Shown here one piece after another: positions 35,668 through 47,705 of a DNA stretch of 64,000 nt. The number at the start of each line of letters is the position of its first letter. Position 1 is the stretch's first letter. Location of the stretch: the NCBI RefSeq assembly GCF_001653235.2, contig NC_035790.1, forward strand, positions 5,084,001 to 5,148,000, written 5' to 3'. This stretch comes from Pochonia chlamydosporia 170. Its lineage: Eukaryota > Ascomycota > Sordariomycetes > Hypocreales > Clavicipitaceae. The notes below the pieces were generated by a model. It saw only the letters and a list, made by a program, of their open reading frames with translations, searched no databases and was not told where the DNA came from. Made by a program: the position numbers and the translations under genes.

Positions 35668-38427
35668 GGTGATTGAGATGGAACTGAGATGGATGAAGTG
35701 TAAAGATTTTGAAGTTTCACAATTTGATTTTGTGTAATGCGTGTTCAATCGTGTGATTTGGGGATTGTTCAAGGGAAAACGAAGCCAGGTGACGTCTCTT
35801 TATAGATTCAGTCACAGCAATGATGTAAGTAGTGGTTTGACCAAGCTGACGGGTGTCTTCTTATTGTCCGACAGCTGATTGGCTGCTTGATGTGAAGATG
35901 GATGAAGTGGCCAATCAACGCTGCAGTATTTCCAAGCATCTGGTGAGCAATCTGTCTGGCCGCGAAGCTACGCCTCCAGTCTAGTGGATCCATCGAGGCT
36001 CGTTCCTGCTTCCAGCAAGATGGTACAGATGTGACAACTCGCTCAGTCCATGTCCACTTTCCACCTGTCAATGTGGAAATCGAAGAATGACATTTCAGTC
36101 TCCCAAGCTGGCTGGACATTCCACGACCGTCGTGCTAGCTTTATTTTGGTTTGGTCAAGCAAGCTACCCTAGACTCTCTCCTGCATTTCAAAATATTGAG
36201 ATTGTTGGTGCACGCGCAGAACACATAGGAGTTCCCTTTCACTTGTAGAAAACTTTCAGGTGCGCCTTTCAACCACCGCGGACAATAGTTGGTTTCCGTC
36301 GGTCGGGTAGATCTCACTGCCTGAAGCAGTTTGGTGACGGAGAGTTTGCGAATTTCGACCGCAAGGCGCGGTACCCCTATGTCTCGTGAACGTTGTCCAA
36401 GGCAGACATAGTGATCTTTGCGCAACACAGGCCATATCCAGACCATGCGATATTGTGTGCGTTAGCAAAAGAGAAAAACCTCTCACCAACTCATCGGGTC
36501 GGCTCGGTACATGAGCATGCTTCCGGTCTGGTTTGCTCACAATACAGTTTGTTGGTTAACCTCTGCCCTTGGAGAATCGTACGCAATGGCTGAGCCAGCA
36601 GTCTTTAATCTGTGTGATGGAAATGGCAATTAGCTGAACATTATCTACAGTCTGTCGTAAAAGGTATTTGCCCATATCCAAGTATACACTAACACAGCTC
36701 AATATGCCTCAGCACACAACGCGATATGCGATACTTTCCCCTTGTTTACATGCTTTTGGCCCCCAGCTGTACGTATCGGATGCACTATTGATATTGGACC
36801 ACAGCATCCAACCGTTCAATGTTTTATCTACCAGTTGGTTCAGGACCTTGGATGAGATTGGAGCTCGCAAGGTTCACGACGCCAATGCCAAACATCCTTG
36901 TAACCCCGGATTGCGCGTCCTGCCAGGACACCTGGGGAAGCATCTCCCGACCTAGAATACCGAGTGGTTCCGATCAAGTGGTGTGTTGGGCTGTGTGCAG
37001 TATGTATGACAGCAGAATGTGATTATCGGGCCGTGGCGTCTGTTGTGTAAGCGCCACAGGCTTCGACGATGGCTCTTGGCTACACGGGTAAATCCTTGGC
37101 TTATGCTGAGGCACCTATCAGTGTTGTTGAAAATCAGGTTTCACCGCATTTGCGTTGGTTTTGTGCTGGCGATGGATCAATTCGTCAGCTCTAGTGTGTG
37201 AGCGCTGTGAAATCATAGAGAATCAATGTCCGGTCTGAAATCGCCGCGGGTGGCTCAGCTGGACATGAAAGGCTCCCTCAAACTTGTCCAAAACAATGAG
37301 TAATTCTTTTATGATGCCTGTGTAAAGCATGTTAATGTACGGAGTACGGCACATGGGAGTAATTAATATACTATCAGCTCCACCAGATATGAACCCGCTG
37401 CTGTTATTATTTATTCGAGACGGGGAGAAGTGAGATGAAGACACTGTCTAATCTGCACAAGCAACCTGCAGGCCTGCCATTAGTGACGAAGCAACTGCAA
37501 GCCAATCATCAAAAACCCATGTGCCATGACTCGCCCCATCAGGTGGCTTGGAGATCATCTCCTGGTGCCAAGAAGCTTCAATGTTAGTCTAACCTTTGTC
37601 TCCTCCCGCAAGACACAGCCGTCCACGCCGCAGTCGAAACAGATCAACACGTTTTCCATTACCCCGGATGTCTGATACAAGGACTAGACGCAAACTATAC
37701 CCCGCCCTTGTATTCAAGATCGCCAATTTTTCGGAACCAGATTTCTCTTTCCGATGGGTGTACAGCAGATATTTACATCCCCGCGCAGCATGAGACACAA
37801 GACCGGACTTGATCAGACCCTTGTATGATCCTGAACACTCAATTCAGTGGAACCAACGGTCCCCTAGTCCTGGCAAGTCCAGAACACTTCTGGGCTGAAA
37901 GATGCTGGCCGCCAAGATGACAGCGCTTGAGGACTTTTGGATAGCCCAACGTTGAACTTTGCTTTGCACTGTTCGAGTGCTAGCTCCTGATTGCTTGGGC
38001 CGTGGTGGAATGCCGGCCCAAGAACGAATACCAAGCCTGGCTTTACGCCGTGGGCTTGTCGGAACAGCCACTGGGTTTGGATCCGGCTCCTAACAAATCT
38101 GACCAAGCTTATTATCTGTACTCCATAGTGCCAACGGTATTGTTGTGGCGGGAGTGGCCCATGTCTCTAGTATTGATTGTTTGGGTACACAGGGCTCCAG
38201 GATAGTTAATAGCATGACGGGCATCCCTTTATAACTCCAGCATTCGCCCATTCCGATCGTCACATTGAACAATTATCATCGGCGAGAGGACACACCTGTT
38301 GATCCTGTTTCACTTGATGAATTTGTAGCACATTCTCTACAGTCCGATTTCTCTGTCTGTCGCTCAACCAGTACCTCTGGCTGAACCTGTTCGTCTTCCC
38401 AGGGACAGCTCCCATTGTGCGGCCGCC
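35668..38427. other. 2.8 kb gene-poor interval
   Basis: Beyond the cysteine-rich gene's promoter I see nothing coding. Frames of 60-115 codons occur on both strands but overlap one another and lack domains. There are no terminal repeats or transposase motifs. It forms the left border of the D-amino-acid oxidase module. Confidence 0.4.
35798..35804 (-). promoter_or_regulatory. TATA box of cysteine-rich gene
   Basis: TATAAAG read on the minus strand, about 130 bp before the ATG at 35667. Its placement suits a strongly inducible promoter, though no metal-response element was identified. Confidence 0.5.
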
Positions 38428-40201
38428 ATGTCGGACGAGAAGAATGACCACAGCGCCGTGCACATGGCAACAGCACAATTCCGAGATGATAGGATATGTG
38501 CAGATGGCGACAAAGCCTCCAGTTGTGCGACGCCAGAACAGATTGCTGAACGCGGTGAGGCCGCAGCAACTGACAAGTAAGTGACGCGGCAAGATGGAAG
38601 TTCATGTCCAAAGGATGCAAATAGCTTTATGATAACGACTTTTGTGGCACGGTTCTAACATATTGAGTAGATATGGCCATTCGCTGATACAATTTGATGC
38701 GGCTGCTGAAAGAAAGCTTCGTCTTAAGATTGATCTCTATGTTGTACCTACAGTAGCCATACTGTACCTCTTTTGCTTCATTGATCGGACAAATCTGGGT
38801 AAGTGGTTCTCCAGGGGTTTCAACCAACGGCGAAAACAAGTGCCCACGCCGAGTTCCCCAATCAAGTTTGTACTTGTCAACATGGTGAAATCTCGCTGAT
38901 TCTTTGCAGGCAATGCCAGGATCGCCGGGCTCGAGGCTGAATTAGGCTTCACTGGCTATAATTACAACGAAATCATCACAATGTTCTACATCTCATACGT
39001 TATTTTCGAAATTCCCGCCAATTTACTCTGCAAATATATAGGACCAGGGTGGTTTCTCCCATCCGCAACCATATTATTCGGAGTTGCTTCACTGGCTACG
39101 GGCTATGTCCACAATTACGCCCAGATGGCTGGCGTACGGTTCCTGTTAGGTATCTTTGAAGCCGGCATGCTACCCGGCTGCGCGTACTATCTGTCCAGAT
39201 GGTATCGTCGATCAGAGCTTGCATTCCGTTTAGCCCTCTACATCGTCACCGCACCCTTGGCAGGCGCCTTTGGTGGACTTCTCGCCTCGGCTATTCTCAA
39301 GCTAGACAGTTTTGCTGGGTTACATAAATGGCGAATGATCTTCGCTATTGAGGGCATTATCACGATTGGTCTTGGCCTCATTGCCCTGTTCACACTTACG
39401 GACCGGCCAGAGACTGCGCGTTGGTTAACACCCGAAGAAAAGGAGCTGGCTATTTCACGAGTCAAGTCAGAGCGCGTTGGCCAGACCGTTGTGCTGGATA
39501 AAATTGACACAAAGAAGCTCGTCCGAGGAATCTTTAGCCCCGTTACGCTAAGCGTGGCGTTCATATTCCTTCTGAACAATATTACCGTACAAGGCTTCGC
39601 CTTCTTCCTCCCGACCATCGTCAAGACGATTTATGGATCAAAGAGCACTATTGAACAACAACTGTTGACCGCTCCACCATACCTAGTAGGTGCAGTGTTC
39701 ATGATTCCCTTCCCCCTTATGAGTTGGAGAATGGACAAACGACAGATCTTCATCACCCTTTCCGCACCATTGGTCATGGTTGGGTACTGCATGTTCCTTG
39801 GATCGGAAGCCTCGTCTGTTCGGTACGCCGCGACGTTTCTCATTGCCGCATCGACTTTTAGCAACGGTGCCATGTGCAATGCGCAGGTATCTGCGAATGT
39901 CGTCAGCGACACAGCACGAAGCGCCGCTATTGGTACGAATGTGATGATGGGGAATATTGGCGGTCTGATTAGCAGCTGGGCTTTCTTGCCGTGGGATTCT
40001 CCAAACTTTCACATTGGCAATGGGTTGAATTTGGCTGCTGCGGGCACTATTCTTGTTGTTTCCGTGTTGACGCATGTGTGGATGAACTTGAATAATAAGA
40101 AACGGGTACAGAGAGATGTTGACGAGGAACTACGGGGTTTGTCGCAGAAGGAAATTGAGGATTTGGATTGGAAACATCCTGCGTTCCGGTGGCGGCCATG
40201 A
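38428..40201 (+). CDS. MFS transporter, allantoate permease (ACS) family
   Basis: 522-residue carrier from exons 38428-38576, 38671-38798 and 38910-40201. After a hydrophilic 70-residue tail comes LYLFCFIDRTNLGNARIAGLE, the D-R-x-N-x-G-N-A-R motif of Dal5-like anion:cation symporters. Further family blocks are FYISYVIFEIPANLLCKYIGPG, RFLLGIFEAGMLPGCAYYLSRWY and WKHPAFRWRP at the C-terminus. It lies 355 bp upstream of the D-amino-acid oxidase gene on the same strand. It is probably an importer feeding the module, possibly of an amino acid, dipeptide or carboxylate; the sequence does not settle this. The ATG at 38428 sits in a good context (GCCGCCATGT). Confidence 0.93.
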
Positions 40202-40556
40202 TTGGGAGATGTTTGTGAAGAAGCGATGCTAGTGGCATTGAGTGGCTGTAGTTTGAAGTGAGATAACAAATTCACGTATTAGGGTGTATTATGAATGTAC
40301 AAAATACCATCAGTGTCACTTTTTTTTTGGATGTATAAGTGATTGCTGCGACTCACGGCCGGTCACTCTCGGGATATCCGCGCTGTGGGGCCGACTTCGG
40401 CATTCCAACCCGACCTCGTCCAGCTGAAACCTGAAATCGAGTTGTATTTAAAGGTAATAAAGATGCTTTGAATACGTAATCTCCATTTCGTTGAATGAGA
40501 CTAAAACGTGGTTTAGTTTCCTATTATTTACATACCGCTAGACGATATCCGCAAGC
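40202..40556. promoter_or_regulatory. Promoter of D-amino-acid oxidase gene
   Basis: 355 bp between an MFS stop and the oxidase ATG. It contains CGGGATATCCG at 40370-40380, a perfect palindrome of the CGG-N5-CCG type, about 180 bp ahead of the start. There is no other gene. Confidence 0.55.
40370..40380. promoter_or_regulatory. CGG-N5-CCG palindrome, candidate Zn2Cys6 operator
   Basis: CGG GATAT CCG, an inverted repeat suited to a dimeric zinc-cluster factor. Related sites lie at 43409-43419 and 45568-45578 in the same gene group. Confidence 0.45.
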
Positions 40557-41815
40557 ATGTCTCAGGCCCCAACCATCATAATCATCGGGTACGTATGCAA
40601 TCTCACGGCCAACGAAACCATCTCCAAGCTAACATATAACCAGCGCCGGTATAATCGGCCTGTCGACAGCCGTCAGATTACAACAAAATCTAAAACAGCA
40701 TGCAAACTCTCCCCGCCCGCAGATTCTCCTAGTAGCCCGAGAATGGCCAGCTTCCATCCCCGGAGCACCTCCCCTGCACTCCGTGGACTACGCCTCAATG
40801 TGGGCGGGCGCCCATGTTCGCCCCATCCCAGCTACAACAGCTCAACTCAAGCAAGAAGCGAAATGGCTCAGACAGGCCGTCATGGAATTTGACCGACAAG
40901 CTACGGAGGAGCCAGCATGCGGCGTGACGAGAACTACTGGCGTGGAATACCTCGAGTCGCCGGACCAGGGCTATGTGCAACAAGATGCAGCGAGCTTCGC
41001 CAGTGAAACAGGACTTTCGGGATATAGAAAGTATTCCAAGTCGGAATTGCCAGAAGGCGTTGCACTCGGGTATGAGTACGAGACGTTTTGCATTAATTCA
41101 CCCGTGTATTGCGAGTCTTTACTGCGGCAGTTTCTAGTACAAGGCGGTAAGACTATGAAGAAAGATCTTAAAAGCGAGTGGGAGGCATTTAGCTTGGCTG
41201 CGAATGTGTTGTTCGTTATAAATGCGAGTGGGACCGGTTTTGGGGATCCCAATTGTTTTCCAACCAGAGGTATGAGCTTCTTCCTGTCTTCACTGCTGCA
41301 TGCCTAGATACTGACCTTATCAATGTCTAGGTCAAACGGTTGTGACAGATTTGCTAGACGTCAAAAGAACGGTCACAAAGCAGAACAAGGACGGTGCTTG
41401 GAGTTTCCTAATCCCTAGATTCTTCAACGGTGGGACGATTGTCGGAGGGACAAAGGAGCCAGGTGACTGGCGATCGACACCTTGCATGCGAACCAGACAA
41501 AAGTTGCTGGAAAATGGTCTTGAAATCGAACCACTCGCCCACGGGGACAGCATATCTACACCCAAGAAGACTATTGATGAAATCGGAGTCATATCAGATG
41601 TCGTGGGGAGGCGCCCAACACGTCAAGGTGGCATGAGAATAGAAGTCGAAAAGCGGACAGTAGCCCAGCACCTAAATGGGTCTGTGAACCGTTCTGTCAT
41701 TCATGCATATGGTGCTGGTGGTCGGGGATACGAGATTAGTTGGGGTGTTGCGAACGAAGTTGTTACACTGGCAGTGCCTCTATTGGCGAAGTCGCAAATC
41801 GTAGCCAAATTATGA
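40557..41815 (+). CDS. D-amino-acid oxidase family, peroxisomal
   Basis: FAD flavoenzyme of 380 residues from exons 40557-40588, 40644-41269 and 41331-41815; exon 1 codes for only 10 full codons. It would oxidise D-amino acids (or D-aspartate/glutamate) to the imino/keto acid with H2O2 release. The FAD-binding GxGxxG motif spans the first splice (IIIIGAGIIGLSTAV). SVDYASMWAGAHVRP matches the WAGA..RP block of D-amino-acid and D-aspartate oxidases. SFLIPRFFNGGTIVGGT and HAYGAGGRGYEISWG are the other family blocks. The C-terminus is AKL, a type-1 peroxisomal signal, which fits an H2O2-producing enzyme. Which D-amino acid is used cannot be read directly. Its promoter shares a CGG palindrome with neighbouring genes. 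Confidence 0.9.
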
Positions 41816-41941
41816 TGAGACAGAACTAATATGAAACACTGAGAATTTCCTTGTAACTAGGAATAGTATCTATGTATAAGACGTTGCTACAGTCTAACCC
41901 TGGTAATTCCCTGGTACTATGTACTCGTCCATCCCATCCCC

Positions 41942-43221
41942 CTAAGCCCCATGAACTCTACGCAACTCACCACAAATATCATCCATATACATCTGCGCCT
42001 TCTTGACAACCAGCATATGCATAAACGGATGCGGCACGCCCGTGTACCGTCTAGTAGCAACTCTGGCACCCGCCTGAATCAGCTTCTGGCCATACGCCTC
42101 GCCTTCATCACGCAAAGGATCCCGCTCAGCCGTAGCGATAAACGTATCACAAACGCCGCTGAGGTTACCGTCGATGGGCGACTTGAAGAACTGGGGTCTC
42201 TTTTCGAACTCGGCTCTCGCTGCGTCGGTCTTGGGCTGTGCGTAGTCCATGAAATACTTCATGCGTTTCCAGTCGAGGCAGGGGGCTAGTTCGTTCTCTT
42301 GGAATGATGGGTACGGGCAATCGGAGGGTTTTTGTATTCCGATATGGGAGGTGGTTGCGGGGACGGCCAGGATTGCTGAAGAGGTGAATTGAGTTAGGAA
42401 ATGATAAGTTGCAGCGTGGAGGAAGTCGTACCTAGTTTTAGAGGAAGGTTGGAATCACGAGCAAGTTGTTGGCATACGGCGCTGATGTGTCCGCCGGCTG
42501 AAATGCCCCCGATTGAGATGGAGTCTGGTCGAACATTGAGCTGGCTGGCATTGTTGTGAACCTGTTTCCCGTTAGAACGTGTTATACTTTGCGAGGTGTT
42601 TGGAAATATGTTACCCAACGAATAGCCGCCCAAGCATCGTCGTGGCCTCGGAGAAATGTATTCTCTGTAGAATGTTAGTATGTTTCTGGTGGTAGAATGT
42701 TCAGGAGAATATACCAGGAGTAAGTCGATAGTCAACATCGATTACGGTCATTCCAACCCTATTTCTTATGAGCATGCAAAGCTCTGCATCACCCGTAAGG
42801 TCACCAAAGGTGTAACCACCGCCTAAATAGTGTCAGATGTCTTACGCATGTTCTGTAGTATAGCCTTTCACGTACCGTGGAAGTTGATGTAAACTGGGTA
42901 TGGGCCATTTCCAAACGGAGAGGTCCGCGAATCAGGCGTGTAGCACCTCACGGTGAATTTGTGCCCATCATCAGCAGAAACCTGCATGTCATTGACGAAT
43001 GGCTCGTAAGTAAAGTCATTGTACCATGGTGCGGCGAACTTCTTGGGCGTGGCGCGGATGTCCTCGATGGTAATTCCGTGAGTAGCTGGTTTGACAGCAA
43101 TGTACTGGTTGTAGTACTCTATGAAGTCTGCATCCAAACGATCCATGAAAGTTGGGTGAATGGGATTTGGATACTGCGGCTGCTTGGGCCTAGCAACCAT
43201 GTCGCCTGCGTCTCCAGCCAT
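41942..43221 (-). CDS. Alpha/beta hydrolase-3 (HSL-type esterase)
   Basis: Five exons (43221-42876, 42822-42715, 42664-42615, 42561-42432, 42375-41942) encode 355 residues. The oxyanion-hole motif HGGGYTFGD is split by intron 1. The nucleophile elbow is GISAGG, the acid is in AERDPLRDEG, and the histidine is in GVPHPFMHM, making a complete hormone-sensitive-lipase type triad. Exon 3 is only 50 nt. No signal peptide is seen, so it is intracellular. The natural substrate is unknown; carboxyl esters or small amides are possible. It converges with the D-amino-acid oxidase, 126 bp apart. Upstream, 276 bp separate it from the Zn2Cys6 gene on the same strand, with a CGG-N5-CCG palindrome in the gap. 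Confidence 0.9.
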
Positions 43222-43408
43222 GCTTGAGTCTGTTGGTGATAATTCAGTCCAAGTCGTTCAAGTTGTGCGATAACAATCACAATTCATGCAACCAAGAAGC
43301 TATACGATCGGTAAAAGTAATTCCAACTTGAATTTATCCATTAAAATAGACACTTTAAACTCCGGCTGCGGAGATCTCTCATTACTTTCAGAGCCTGACG
43401 CCGAGGGT

Positions 43409-43419
43409 CGGATGAGCCG
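43409..43419. promoter_or_regulatory. CGG-N5-CCG palindrome upstream of esterase gene
   Basis: CGG ATGAG CCG with flanking GT and AT, about 190 bp ahead of the esterase ATG. It has the same half-sites and spacing as those near the oxidase and the regulator. An everted CCG...CGG pair directly overlaps it to the right (43417-43431). Confidence 0.45.
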
Positions 43420-43497
43420 ATATACCATCGGCTCCCCGCATATCAACCCCACAAACTTACAGAAACTTACAGATGCAGACTGCTGCAATAAACCGCA

Positions 43498-45438
43498 TTA
43501 GCTTTGCAGAGTTCCATCCAAATTAGCATTAGCAAAATCATGGGGCCAACCCGTTGCAAACTGCATCCACACCGTCTGAAGCCTCTTCGGCTCGACGGAG
43601 GTATCGCTCGCCAGGAACCGAAGGGACTCAGCCAGGGTAGGAATTGCATGCAAGGAGATGAAGCCATCGCCAGGCCGTGGCCGAAATTTTGACGACTCCG
43701 GGCTTGAGGACGGGACTGCCGGTTCCGTAACGAGAGACTGGTCGACTTCTCCGAGATATGCTGCCCGATACATGGCCCGCATGGCTCGCAGAGTATGAAG
43801 CCACTGACTGACGGCAGGCCAATGACCTTCCCATAAGGACATGATTTGCAGAATTGTTTCAAAGCCCCTTTCCGCTTCGTTGATGAGTTTGGCATTGCCG
43901 TATTGCGGGTCATTGGAGTGTTGAATCCAAAGTAATGTATTTGATACGATGAAGAGCGAGGCTGCTACCCAGACTGATTCGAGGTCCGAACGAGCCTTTG
44001 GACCATGTTCCATTAACGTTGTGGCCATTTCGGCGGTTGCCAGTGCGTTTGTGACACACACATCTACAAGTTCGGAGTCTCTATGCAAAAGAGACCATCC
44101 TGCGGCATCCACGATATCAACGAGGATCGACGACCCATCCAGCTGTGGCAAGTATGACTGATGTGCTATGCAGAAGGCACTTCGAATCAGAAAATGCATG
44201 GCAATGAACTCCTTCCCGTGGCCTAAACTAGAATGGTTTGCATAGTTATGGTCAGACCACTGAAGGCTTTGAGGCAACGAAAGAGTCCACAACTTCATAT
44301 TCTCATGTCGCTGGCTAAACGGACTGGCAGGGTCTGTTGGTGCTATGGTATCAGTGAACCGATGATTGCAAGCATTCAGATCTGATACATCACCCCAGTG
44401 CCAGACCGTTTTCACCAGGTACGGGAGTACACCTATCTCTGAGGGAAATCCGGCAAAGGATCCGATTGACTGCAAGGTCAATCCTCTAGTCGGTTCTTGA
44501 TATGCAATTGATGCGTCTGTTCCAGGTAGGGAGGTAGCTACATTAGCTCCGAATATGGTGATTGGCTTTGTGAGGAAATACGCCAGCAGCTTGTCCATGA
44601 AGACGCACGCCCAAAAGGTCCGGCGACGGATCTCCTGGTCTTTCAAGGAGTGAATTTGGTGGTATTCCTTGTTTAGCCTCATGATTTGGGCCATTCTAAT
44701 GGCAGTCCCGGCATACATCCAGTGACTGGAACCTTCATTATCAAAGAACTCTGCGAGTGCCAAGACGAGATTCCCCTGAATGTTTTGTACTACGGCCATA
44801 TCAGCAGCTATGCATGAAACTTGGGCTACGGAATCAACTCACCACTAGGCTCATCTAGTGTCGATCGAGCTAAAGATCTGGCAATGGGACTATACAAGCG
44901 ACTTGCCTCTGTGCCATTTGCCAATCCAAAGTATTCCTTTGCTTCGTCACGCGACAGGTATCTCGCACAAAGACAAATGATTGCCGTGGACAAAAATGGT
45001 GCCTCTGCTGAATGAGTTTCCAAGTCCGGACGATAGAGAAAACAGCAAAACGTGTTTGATAAATGACGCTCAAAGAATATGTCAAAACAAGCTCTCATCA
45101 CCTTTTGGTCGGGCAGCCGAACTGTTGCCAATACACTGTCAGACGACAACGGCAACGTATTGAATGCCTTATCTGATCCGTTTTCTTCTGACTGTCCTAG
45201 TGATTCAACAATAGGACTTGGCCATGCGCAGTATATTCCGCGCGATGTGCAATGGCGACATCTTGGACGAACACCATCGCATTTCGTCTTCCTCCGTCGA
45301 CTAAACAACCGTGAGAAGAACCACAGTTAGCGATGCGCTCATATCGCCAATATTTTGTCAAGTCAACTGGGTGTTACCATACCAAGTTATGCAGGCCTGT
45401 GGAGTCCTGCGACGTCGATGCAAGTTGATCTCATCCAT
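43498..45438 (-). CDS. Zn2Cys6 transcription factor of the D-amino-acid oxidase module
   Basis: Zinc-cluster activator of 607 residues, exons 45438-45383, 45300-44843 and 44807-43498. Intron 1 splits a cysteine codon (TG|T) inside the cluster: TPQACITC joins RRRKTKCDGVRPRC, giving six cysteines at 16, 19, 26, 33, 36 and 43. Without this splice the DNA-binding domain would be missed and the gene would seem truncated. The fungal transcription factor domain includes WMYAGTAIRMAQIMRLNKE and RRRTFWACVFMDKLLAYF. The frame extends upstream of 45438 but without an ATG. The gene is divergent from an MFS transporter and their shared 403 bp contains a CGG palindrome. It probably regulates the oxidase, esterase and transporters. 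Function is inferred from position. Confidence 0.92.
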
Positions 45439-45841
45439 TACGATCCAACAATATGGTGCATGAACCTCTTTGAAAGTGTCGGATGAAGAATCGGCAACGT
45501 CGGGAGGAGTCTTAGTTATGACAGTTCTGACTCCACCGATTGAGCTTTTATCATCCGGCAAAATTGTCGGGATAGCCGACCCCGCAAAATATCTCCCCCA
45601 AGCTGAATGTGTCCAATTATTAGGGACGTTTATATCTCCGATACTTGCTTTGCTATGGGGCAGATAAGTTGACGTGCGGGGATCATCTTGATAAACCTGG
45701 GGAAGTAAGACGGAGTTGAGTTCCCCAGGCTGGGTTACATTGCGTGTATAATAAGACGTTGGAAGTCGGATTGTTGGTCACACCTGAGTTGTGTTTGCAT
45801 CTTTAGCTAGGTAAATCCACTTTTGACAATCCTTCTTTACT
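45439..45841. promoter_or_regulatory. Divergent promoter, Zn2Cys6 factor / MFS
   Basis: 403 bp shared control region with a perfect 15 bp inverted repeat at 45566-45580 (5 bp arms around 5 bp). Everted CCG...CGG triplets also occur at about 45555-45570. No ORF is supported. Confidence 0.55.
45566..45580. promoter_or_regulatory. Perfect CGG-N5-CCG inverted repeat
   Basis: GTCGG GATAG CCGAC: arms of 5 bp are exactly complementary. It lies about 130 bp from the regulator's own ATG and 260 bp from the MFS ATG, so it could serve both, including autoregulation. Confidence 0.5.
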
Positions 45842-47553
45842 ATGGATCGCGTACCAGCGGGAAACGATGGGAAGGTTCAAGATGTGAGGGAAGATGAGGG
45901 CGAGTTGGAGAAGTGCTTCACAGACACTCAGACCGCTGCTATTGATTTTGACCCCAAAGTTGCCAAGAAGCTGAAGCTCAAAGCAGACCTGATTCTATTG
46001 CCCCTTCTTACTGTCGCGTATCTTCTCAAGTGAGTTTATCTTCCTGCTATATTCAACGTGAGTTACATATGCTTAACCCTTTGTAGTTCCCTAGACCGAA
46101 GCAATGTATCCAATGCACACACCGCAGGATTGGAGGACGACCTACACCTCCAGGGGAACCAATTCAACCAAATCTTGACTTACTACCAAATTCCATTCAT
46201 TGTTCTCGGCCCGGCTGTGACAATGCTCACCAGATTGCTGGGTGCTCGATGGACTATACCCACCATGCTGCTTGTGTTTGGATCTGCTTCGCTCGCCAGC
46301 GGATTCGCAAGGAACTTTAGAGACCTGGTCATTTGCCGAGTCTTTGTCGGAGCTTTTGAATCTGGATTTCTAGCCTCGTATGTATCTTGCGAGCATCTCA
46401 ATTCCTCACCTCAGCTAACTTGGTAACTCACAGTGTGATATATTACCTCTCAATCTGGTATACCCGCAAAGAACTAGCCACCAGAATCGGCATCTTCTAC
46501 GCAGCATTGGTCGCTTCCTCTGCCTTTGGCGGCCTCTTAGCATACGGCATGTTTCACATCACCGGCGGTCCATATCCGCACTGGGCGTATCTTTTCTTCC
46601 TAGAAGGCGGCCTAACCATGCTTTGGGCTACGTTACTCTACATTGCTCTTCCCTCCGGAACAGATCAAGCTTGGTTCCTGAACGACCAGGAGAAAGAAGT
46701 GGCAAGATTGCGTCTTATCCAGGACTCTGTGGCTAACCTCCAAACACCGTTTAAATGGAAAGAAGCCTTTGGGGAGTTTTACACCCCACACGGATACATT
46801 CGTATCTTTGTGGCGTTTGTGTCTGGCATTGTGCTTACATCGAATGCAAACTTCTTGGCCATGGTGGTCAAGAGATTGAACTATAGCGTCGTCAAAACAA
46901 ATTTGGTAAGAAAGATAATACGCCATAACTCCGAAATGGGGCGTGTAAGCTGACAAGACGGGCAGTACACTGTTGCTCCGGCCCTTACAGGTGCAGTTTG
47001 CCTGGTGGCATGGTGCAAGAGCTCAGATTACTTCCGAGAGCGTGGCTTTCACATCACGACATCTACGGTGATTAGTCTGATTGGGTACATCCTCTTGGGA
47101 ACTGTTGCCACGACCAACACTTCAGTTCTTTACTTTGCCATGTTTCTATGTACCATTGGTGTAAGTCATTCCTCAGGACCCTGGGACCATCAATCGTTGA
47201 CAATGAAGCAGGCATACCCTACCGATATTATAGGTTCAACATGGACGGTAACAAATATTCCCAACTTGAACGCACGCGCCATGATGAGCGGTCTCTACAC
47301 TTCCATCGGCAACTGTGGCGGTTTAGTGTCCAGCAACATTTACCAGCAAAAGGAGGCGCCGCGATACATCACCAGCATCAGGACCAATATCTCGATGAGC
47401 GCAGTGGTTATCGCGACTACGTTGGGGTACTCCCTGTGGATGAGGTGGGAAAACAGACGCCGTGATAAACGAGCCGATGCGGACCGAACGGGCTATTACT
47501 CTACTGAAGGTGTTTCCAACACGAAGGACCCGAGGTTCCGATTCCAGCCTTAA
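45842..47553 (+). CDS. MFS transporter, allantoate permease (ACS) family
   Basis: 495-residue carrier from exons 45842-46029, 46087-46377, 46434-46905, 46966-47160 and 47212-47553. The N-terminal tail is acidic (DVREDEGELEK). Family blocks are LLNSLDRSNVSNAHTAGLE, RVFVGAFESGFLAS, then VIYYLSIWYTRKELATRIG after a splice, and KDPRFRFQP at the C-terminus. It resembles Dal5/Tna1-like carriers but is clearly distinct from the MFS at 38.4 kb. It is divergent from the regulator. The first intron interrupts the family signature after TM1, a position also used in the MFS at 12.9-14.5 kb. Substrate unknown. Confidence 0.93.
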
Positions 47554-47705
47554 GGGTCGTCTGAATGATGCTTTGCCTTGATGAAGTATATTAAATTGTA
47601 GTAGGTTTCGAAATAGGCAGTCTATGTGATTACTTTTCCGTTTCGGTGTCCAATGCTATGCGGTGGTTGTAAAGCCACAAGTATTTCGTGTTTATGCGGT
47701 TTGGT

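Noticed and set aside
36141..36446. 101-codon minus-strand frame
   Set aside because: Overlaps another frame of similar length on the same strand (36256-36540); no domain or conserved motif.
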